Of a stretch of DNA of 64,000 nucleotides, positions 59,961 through 64,000 are shown one piece after another. This DNA comes from Streptomyces rhizoryzae (GTDB lineage: Bacteria > Actinomycetota > Actinomycetes > Streptomycetales > Streptomycetaceae), in assembly GCF_023155275.1 (NCBI RefSeq), contig NZ_JALMUV010000003.1:124001-188000 (forward strand), written 5' to 3'. The notes beneath the pieces were generated by a model. The model made no database searches, was not told the origin of the DNA, and saw only the letters and a list, made by a program, of their open reading frames with translations. The stretch's first letter is position 1; every line of letters starts with the position of its first letter. The position numbers were made by a program, and so were the translations under genes.

Positions 59961-60253
59961 GCCGCCCCCGGGTGCCGCGCGTCGCCGTCCTGCGGAACGC
60001 AACCGGTGAAGTCGCCGTCCCGCAGCCGGGCCACGATCGCCTCGTCCTCGTTCGCGGCAGCGGCCGGCAACGCCCAGCGCGCCAGCACCCGATGGAGGTC
60101 CTGGGCCGGTGTCCGGCGGACCTCCGCGTCGAAGGCGGCGCGGTCCCGCTCGGGGAGCGCGGCGCGGATGCCGTCCATCGTGGCCGGGACCTCGACCAGT
60201 TCCCCGTCGATCACGGTCGTCCACGTCGTCGTCGCGCACTCGAACTCGCCCAT
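59957..60253 (-). CDS. Putative antitoxin / partner of the RelE/ParE-like protein
   Basis: 98 aa from ATG 60253 with GGAGG 6 nt upstream. Acidic N-terminal half (ATMDGIRAALPERDRAAFDA) with two or three helices and a disordered C-terminus. Placed first and translationally coupled to the toxin-like gene, the normal order for type II modules. No standard antitoxin DNA-binding motif is obvious, so the assignment rests on context. Confidence 0.6.
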   Translation of the reverse strand: MGEFECATTTWTTVIDGELVEVPATMDGIRAALPERDRAAFDAEVRRTPAQDLHRVLARWALPAAAANEDEAIVARLRDGDFTGCVPQDGDARHPGAA

Positions 60254-60361
60254 GGCGAACCTCCTCCACTACGGCCCTCACGCTACACCGCCCGCACCCC
60301 GCCCGGCCGGGTCCCCGCGAGCCCGTCAGCGCGGTGGCCGACGCCGCCGATTCCCCGGTGC

Positions 60362-60859
60362 TCAGCCGGCCCCGCCCGCCTCCGCCGCCGTGCCCTGCCC
60401 GGCGCCCTCCGCCGCCCGCACCTTCTCCACGACCGTGTCCTCCGGTTCCACCGGCCGTCCGTCCGCCGCATGGAGCTGCACCCGGCGCAACGGGCGGCCG
60501 GTGCGGCGGTCCAGCAGGCGGGAGTGGTCCTCCCCGGGGGTGAAGCACTGCTCCTCGCCCCACTGCCGCAGGGCGACGATCACCGGGAACAGTGCCCGGC
60601 CCTTGTCCGTGAGGAGGTACTCGCGGCGGGAGCCGCCGTCCGGTGCGGGCGCGCTGCGCAGCACCCCGGCCTCCTCCAGCGCCCGCAACCGCGCCGCCAG
60701 GATGTTCTTGGCGATGCCGAGGCTGCGCTGGAACTCGCCGAAGCGGCGGCTGCCGTCGAAGGCGTCCCGCACGATCAGCAGCGACCACCAGTCGCCGATG
60801 GCGTTCACCGACCGGGCGACGGGACAGGGGTCGGCATCGAAACGCGTGCGGGCGACCAT
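60362..60859 (-). CDS. HxlR family transcriptional regulator
   Basis: 165 aa from ATG 60859. Characteristic HxlR start CPVARSVNAIGDWWSLLIVR, then RRFGEFQRSLGIAKNILAAR, LRALEEAGVL and YLLTDKGRALFPVIVALRQW. Winged-helix dimer, likely repressor. Divergent from an MFS gene across a long dyad, the usual setting for HxlR repressor and efflux pump. Confidence 0.92.
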   Translation of the reverse strand: MVARTRFDADPCPVARSVNAIGDWWSLLIVRDAFDGSRRFGEFQRSLGIAKNILAARLRALEEAGVLRSAPAPDGGSRREYLLTDKGRALFPVIVALRQWGEEQCFTPGEDHSRLLDRRTGRPLRRVQLHAADGRPVEPEDTVVEKVRAAEGAGQGTAAEAGGAG

Positions 60860-60899
60860 CCGCGGCTCCTCTTCTCCAACTCCCCGGCTCTTCCGGGCT

Positions 60900-60955
60900 G
60901 GTTGCAACATGCTACCGCGCACCGCTACCGTCCCGTTCGGTAGCAAGGTGCAACC
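60900..60955. promoter_or_regulatory. 56-bp dyad between HxlR and MFS genes, candidate operator
   Basis: Arms share one centre (60927.5): GGTTGCA (60900-60906) with TGCAACC (60949-60955), and GCTACCG (60911-60917) with CGGTAGC (60938-60944). GCTACCG is repeated at 60924-60930. It spans most of the 118-bp divergent gap, so bound HxlR would block both promoters. Confidence 0.7.
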
Positions 60956-60977
60956 GAATGAAGGGGAGGTGTGCCGT

Positions 60978-62321
60978 ATGGCGATCCAGTGCTCCGGCGA
61001 GGTCGGTGGACGGGAGGGAGCCGGCGGGAGCGGAGGGCGCGCGGGGACCGGCGGGCACGAGGGGCGGGCATCGGCATCGGCATCGGTGTCGGGGCCGGGG
61101 CCGGACGCCGCTGCGTCGCCACCCGCCCGGCTCATCCCCCTGCTCGCCCTCGCCTGCGGCAGCTCCGTCGCCACCGTCTACTTCGCCCAGCCGCTGCTGG
61201 TCACCCTCGGCGAGCGGTTCGCGCTCGGCCCGGGACTGCTCGGCGCGATCGTCACCGTCACCCAACTCGGCTACGCAGCAGGTCTGTTGCTGCTCGTACC
61301 GCTCGGCGACCTGCTCAACCACCGGCGGCTGATCACCGCTCAGCTCGGCCTCCTCGCCCTCGCACTGCTGGCCGCGGGGCTGGCGCCGGGCGTGGTGGCG
61401 CTGTGCGGCGCGCTCGCCGTGGTCGGCCTGCTCGCCGTCGTCGCCCAGACCATGGTCGCGGCCGCCGCCGCCCTGACCCCGCCCGCCCGCCGCGGTCGCG
61501 CCGTCGGAACCGTCACCGGCGGCATCATCACCGGAATCCTGCTGGCCCGCGCCGCCGCCGGCGTCCTCGCCGACCTCGCCGGCTGGCGGGCGGTCTACCT
61601 GACCGCCGCGGGCGTCCTCGCCGTCCTCGCCGTGCTGCTGCGCCGCGTCCTGCCCTCGGGCGCGCCGTCCACCGGCGCGGGCACGGCATCGTACGGGCGG
61701 TCCTACGGACGCCTGGTGGCCTCGACCGTCACCCTGTTCGCCCGCCATCCGCTGCTGCGGATCCGCGGCGCGCTCGCCCTGCTGGTGTTCGCGGCCTTCA
61801 GCACGCTGTGGAGCGGTATGGCGCAGCCCCTGAGCAGCCCGCCGTGGTCGCTGTCGCACACCGCGATCGGCGCGTTCGGGCTCGCGGGGGCGGCCGGCGC
61901 CGTCGCCGCCGGTGTGGCCGGACGGTGGAACGACCGGGGGTTCGCCCAGCGCACGACCGGCACCGGCCTCGCCCTGCTGGCACTCTCCTGGCTCCCGCTC
62001 GCCCTGACCGGGCAGTCGCTGGGGGCACTGGCCGCCGGTGCCGTCCTGCTGGACTTCGCCGTCCAGGCCGTCCACGTCACCAACCAGACCCTGATCCACG
62101 CCGTCCGCCCCGACGCGGGCAGCCGGATCATCGGCGGCTACATGGTCTTCTACTCGGCCGGCAGCAGCCTCGGCGCCTTCGGTTCCTCCCTCGCCTACGC
62201 CGCGGCGGGCTGGCCCGCCGTCACGGCCCTCGGCGCGGCCTTCAGCCTCGCCGCCCTGCTCCTGTGGGCCGCCACCCGACGCGTGGGGCTCCCCGCCGCC
62301 GGCCCGGAGCGCAGGAACTGA
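60978..62321 (+). CDS. MFS transporter (multidrug-type, 12 TM)
   Basis: 447 aa. About 50 residues of Gly/Ser-rich low complexity precede the first helix (RLIPLLALACGSSVATVYFA); 12 hydrophobic helices follow, with the MFS loop 2-3 motif in degenerate form (GDLLNHRRLI) and PARRGRAVGTVTGGIITGIL around helix 5. Likely proton-driven drug efflux, induced through the divergent HxlR protein. Alternative internal starts are possible but ATG 60978 has GGGGAGG upstream. Confidence 0.9.
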   Translation: MAIQCSGEVGGREGAGGSGGRAGTGGHEGRASASASVSGPGPDAAASPPARLIPLLALACGSSVATVYFAQPLLVTLGERFALGPGLLGAIVTVTQLGYAAGLLLLVPLGDLLNHRRLITAQLGLLALALLAAGLAPGVVALCGALAVVGLLAVVAQTMVAAAAALTPPARRGRAVGTVTGGIITGILLARAAAGVLADLAGWRAVYLTAAGVLAVLAVLLRRVLPSGAPSTGAGTASYGRSYGRLVASTVTLFARHPLLRIRGALALLVFAAFSTLWSGMAQPLSSPPWSLSHTAIGAFGLAGAAGAVAAGVAGRWNDRGFAQRTTGTGLALLALSWLPLALTGQSLGALAAGAVLLDFAVQAVHVTNQTLIHAVRPDAGSRIIGGYMVFYSAGSSLGAFGSSLAYAAAGWPAVTALGAAFSLAALLLWAATRRVGLPAAGPERRN

Positions 62322-62326
62322 GCGGA

Positions 62327-62350
62327 GCCGGCGGGGCCGCGCCCGCCGGC
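62327..62350 (+). terminator. Hairpin terminator after MFS gene
   Basis: GCCGGCGGG (62327-62335) pairs perfectly with CCCGCCGGC (62342-62350), 6-nt loop, 5 bp after the stop. Confidence 0.65.
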
Positions 62351-62388
62351 CCGCGCGCCGCACCGCCGCCGGAGTGCGATGCCCCCGT

Positions 62389-62419
62389 GCGGCCCGTGCG
62401 GTGGCTCCGCACGGGCCGC
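62389..62419. terminator. Second strong hairpin
   Basis: GCGGCCCGTGCGG (62389-62401), loop TGGCT, CCGCACGGGCCGC (62407-62419): perfect 13-bp stem. With the previous hairpin it forms a tandem terminator downstream of the MFS gene. Confidence 0.65.
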
Positions 62420-62498
62420 CTCCCGGGCCTGTTGCCTGTGGTGGCGTCGCTCCCTTCGCCGGTGTGTCCGGACGGAGTCCCGTCAGGCGTCGTGCCTC

Positions 62499-62949
62499 AT
62501 GACCGACCCCCAGCAGCAGCTCCGGAAGGCCCTGGCCGCCTTGGACGCCGCGTTCGCCCCTCGCCGAGTCGCCGATCACCGTGGGTGGTTGCACCTTCTG
62601 CTACGGCGAGTCCGACCTCGAAGCGCTGGCCGGCCCGGTCCGCGAGGTGCCGGAGGACCTCACCCGTCGCCCACGAGGTTCCCGGTCACTGGGAGGACTC
62701 GCGGCCACCGCCGGCACCCTGGCTCCCTGGTTGGCGATCTGGGCGGAAACCCGCACCGAGGCGGCGGACCGGCACCTGTGCGATGCGGTCGACGACTGGC
62801 TGATCGAGCACGAACTCGCCGTTCTCCACTTCGGCTTCTGCGACGAGGTGCACGCCGCCCCCGAACTGCTGCCCTGGCTCCTGGCGTTGGACCAGGGCCG
62901 GCTGACCGCCGATCAGCTGACCAAGATCGAGTACCTCGCACACGGGTGA
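62499..62949 (+). pseudogene. Decayed hypothetical gene (frameshifts and internal deletion)
   Basis: Three blocks that read as one protein lie in different frames. ATG 62499 starts TDPQQQLRKALAALDAAFAP; the frame then shifts near 62558 to ITVGGCTFCYGESDLEALAG, VREVPEDL; another frame carries VAHEVPGHWEDS (about 62665-62700); then AGTLAPWLAIWAETRTEAAD, CDAVDDWLIEHELAVLHFGF, ending YLAHG at 62949. The region between VPGHWED and TLAPWL appears to be missing compared with what I recall of longer (about 220-aa) streptomycete relatives. Function unknown. Confidence 0.75.
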
Positions 62950-62999
62950 GGCCGGAGACCGTACCGCAGGGGGGGCGGCGGTGCCGCCCTGTCGCGTGG

Positions 63000-64000
63000 T
63001 CACGCCGTGGCCGGCCGGCGCGCGGGCTCGCGGGTGGCCGTGGGGTGCGCCGTTGCCCGGGGGCTCGGCGGGCCGAACCACCGGTGGGCCGCGGTGCGCA
63101 GCGCGGCCAGTTCGTCCGGGCCCGGATGCGGCGAGTCCGAGGCCCACGCCACGTAGCAGTCGGGACGGAGGAGCAGGACGGCGGGCGTGGGCGCGGCGGA
63201 CGGCGCGGGGGTGGAGGACCGGGCGGGCGTGAGCGACCGGGGGTGCGCGGTGACGATGTCGAGGCGGTCGTGCCGGTCTGCCAGGGCCCGGGCGGCCGCG
63301 GCGCCGTCGGTCAGGTCGAGGAGCAGCGGGCGCGCCGTCCTGGTGAGTTCGGCCAGGCGCACCGTGCCGGTGGCCGTGCGCAGCGTCAGGTCCGGGGCGA
63401 AGCGGCCGGTCAGCGGGTGGGCATCGGAAACGCCCATGTCGTAGCGGACGTCGCTGCCTGCGACGAGGTCGGCCAGGTGCTGGACGGTGTCCCGCCGGCC
63501 GAGGAGTTCGGTGAAGAGCCGGCGCAGCGCGGTGACGTCGCTGCCCGGGGCCAGCAGAGCCGATTGCGCCTGGGCGTTCATGACCATGCGGGTGGCGGCC
63601 TGCCGGCGTTCGGTGTCGTAGCTGTCGAGCAGGCCGGCCGGGGCGGTGCCGCGTATCTCGGCAGCGAGCTTCCAGCCGAGGTTGACGGCGTCCTGGAGAC
63701 CGAGGTTGAGCCCCGGGCCGCCGCCGGAGGCGTAGACGTGCGCGGCATCGCCGACGAGGAACACCCGGCCGTCCCGGAACCGTTCGGCCACCCGGGTGTT
63801 GCCGCCGATCAGCCGGCGCAGCACGTGCGGGCCGTCGCCGGTGGGCGGGCCGACCGGCAGTTCGGCGTCGAGTACGCGGCGGATGCTGGCCCGCAGCTCG
63901 TCCAGGCTCATCGGCCCGTCGGGCTGCGGTTGGTCCCACTCCAGGGTGTTGATCAGGGGAGGGTGGCCGGGCAGCGGTGCGTAGGTGAACCCTCCCCGGT
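63000..64000 (-). CDS. FAD-dependent aromatic hydroxylase, C-terminal part (runs off window)
   Basis: The frame is open from the right edge to TGA at 63000; 333 codons are visible. FAD/substrate motif RVFLVGDAAHVYASGGGPGL, NLGLQDAVNLGWKLAAEI, LDSYDTERR is typical of PheA/TfdB-type flavin hydroxylases (tetracycline or aromatic polyketide class); the final 120 residues resemble the thioredoxin-like end domain (LLLRPDCYVAWASD). Internal ATG 63911 is not the true start because coding-like sequence (FTYAPLPGHPPLINTLEWDQ) continues upstream. Confidence 0.88.
   Translation of the reverse strand, partial: RGGFTYAPLPGHPPLINTLEWDQPQPDGPMSLDELRASIRRVLDAELPVGPPTGDGPHVLRRLIGGNTRVAERFRDGRVFLVGDAAHVYASGGGPGLNLGLQDAVNLGWKLAAEIRGTAPAGLLDSYDTERRQAATRMVMNAQAQSALLAPGSDVTALRRLFTELLGRRDTVQHLADLVAGSDVRYDMGVSDAHPLTGRFAPDLTLRTATGTVRLAELTRTARPLLLDLTDGAAAARALADRHDRLDIVTAHPRSLTPARSSTPAPSAAPTPAVLLLRPDCYVAWASDSPHPGPDELAALRTAAHRWFGPPSPRATAHPTATREPARRPATA

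Noticed and set aside
1..64000. tRNA, rRNA, insertion sequences, integrases, phage genes
   Set aside because: No tRNA-like cloverleaf with a TTC-loop, no transposase or integrase motif, and no terminal inverted repeats flanking a gene were found by reading.

Overview
The window is high-GC (about 73 %), gene-dense chromosomal DNA with strong G/C preference at third codon positions, GTG/TTG starts, GTGA/ATGA stop-start overlaps and families typical of actinomycetes (CYP105-like P450 plus 3Fe-4S ferredoxin, TipA-like MerR, crtU/crtY carotenoid genes, GPP34). It is best read as a Streptomyces or very close relative, probably from an accessory or arm-proximal part of the chromosome: there are many one-component regulators, short operons and several broken genes. 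I saw no rRNA, tRNA, insertion sequence, prophage or CRISPR.

Layout. 1-9.5 kb: end of a methyltransferase gene; a TetR regulator (probable CTG start) divergent from a P450-ferredoxin pair; a DUF2264 protein; a quinone-oxidoreductase-like gene; a PadR regulator divergent from an alpha/beta hydrolase across a perfect palindrome; a UbiA prenyltransferase coupled to a 54-aa membrane protein. 9.5-11.6 kb: three hypothetical genes. 11.6-24.2 kb: the most unusual region, a five-gene minus-strand operon (subtilase, PLC-type phosphoesterase, class-A-beta-lactamase-fold protein, and two unrecognised giants of 1080 and 1583 aa with Gly/His/Asp-rich tails). None of the five has a recognisable signal peptide. 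I know of no described system with this composition.

24.3-39.3 kb: DUF2000/AraC pair; a HAD-GT20 (glucosylglycerol-phosphate or trehalose-phosphate type) gene broken by one extra base; VOC protein; acyltransferase-3; TetR; TipA-like MerR; AraC-VOC pair; a truncated Nudix remnant next to a Nudix gene; FAD monooxygenase divergent from a TetR with multiple operator half-sites; a secreted adenosine deaminase with a possible structured leader; an orphan OmpR-type DNA-binding domain behind a Zur-box-like palindrome. 39.4-46.9 kb: a tightly coupled SWIM / VWA / MoxR-AAA / DUF5682 operon, equivalent to E. coli yehQ-yehP-yehL-yehM.

47-52.5 kb: VOC; SDR under a MerR-type promoter; methyltransferase; TetR; GPP34; AraC divergent from a TauE/SafE permease; a 49-aa membrane protein. 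52.5-59.1 kb: a compact isorenieratene-type carotenoid locus, crtI-crtB-Rieske (DUF5914) on the minus strand and crtY-crtU on the plus strand, without crtE, crtT or crtV. 59-64 kb: ankyrin protein overlapping crtU tail-to-tail, a RelE/ParE-like pair, an HxlR-MFS divergent pair across a 56-bp dyad, a decayed pseudogene, and the 3' part of a flavin hydroxylase running off the window edge.
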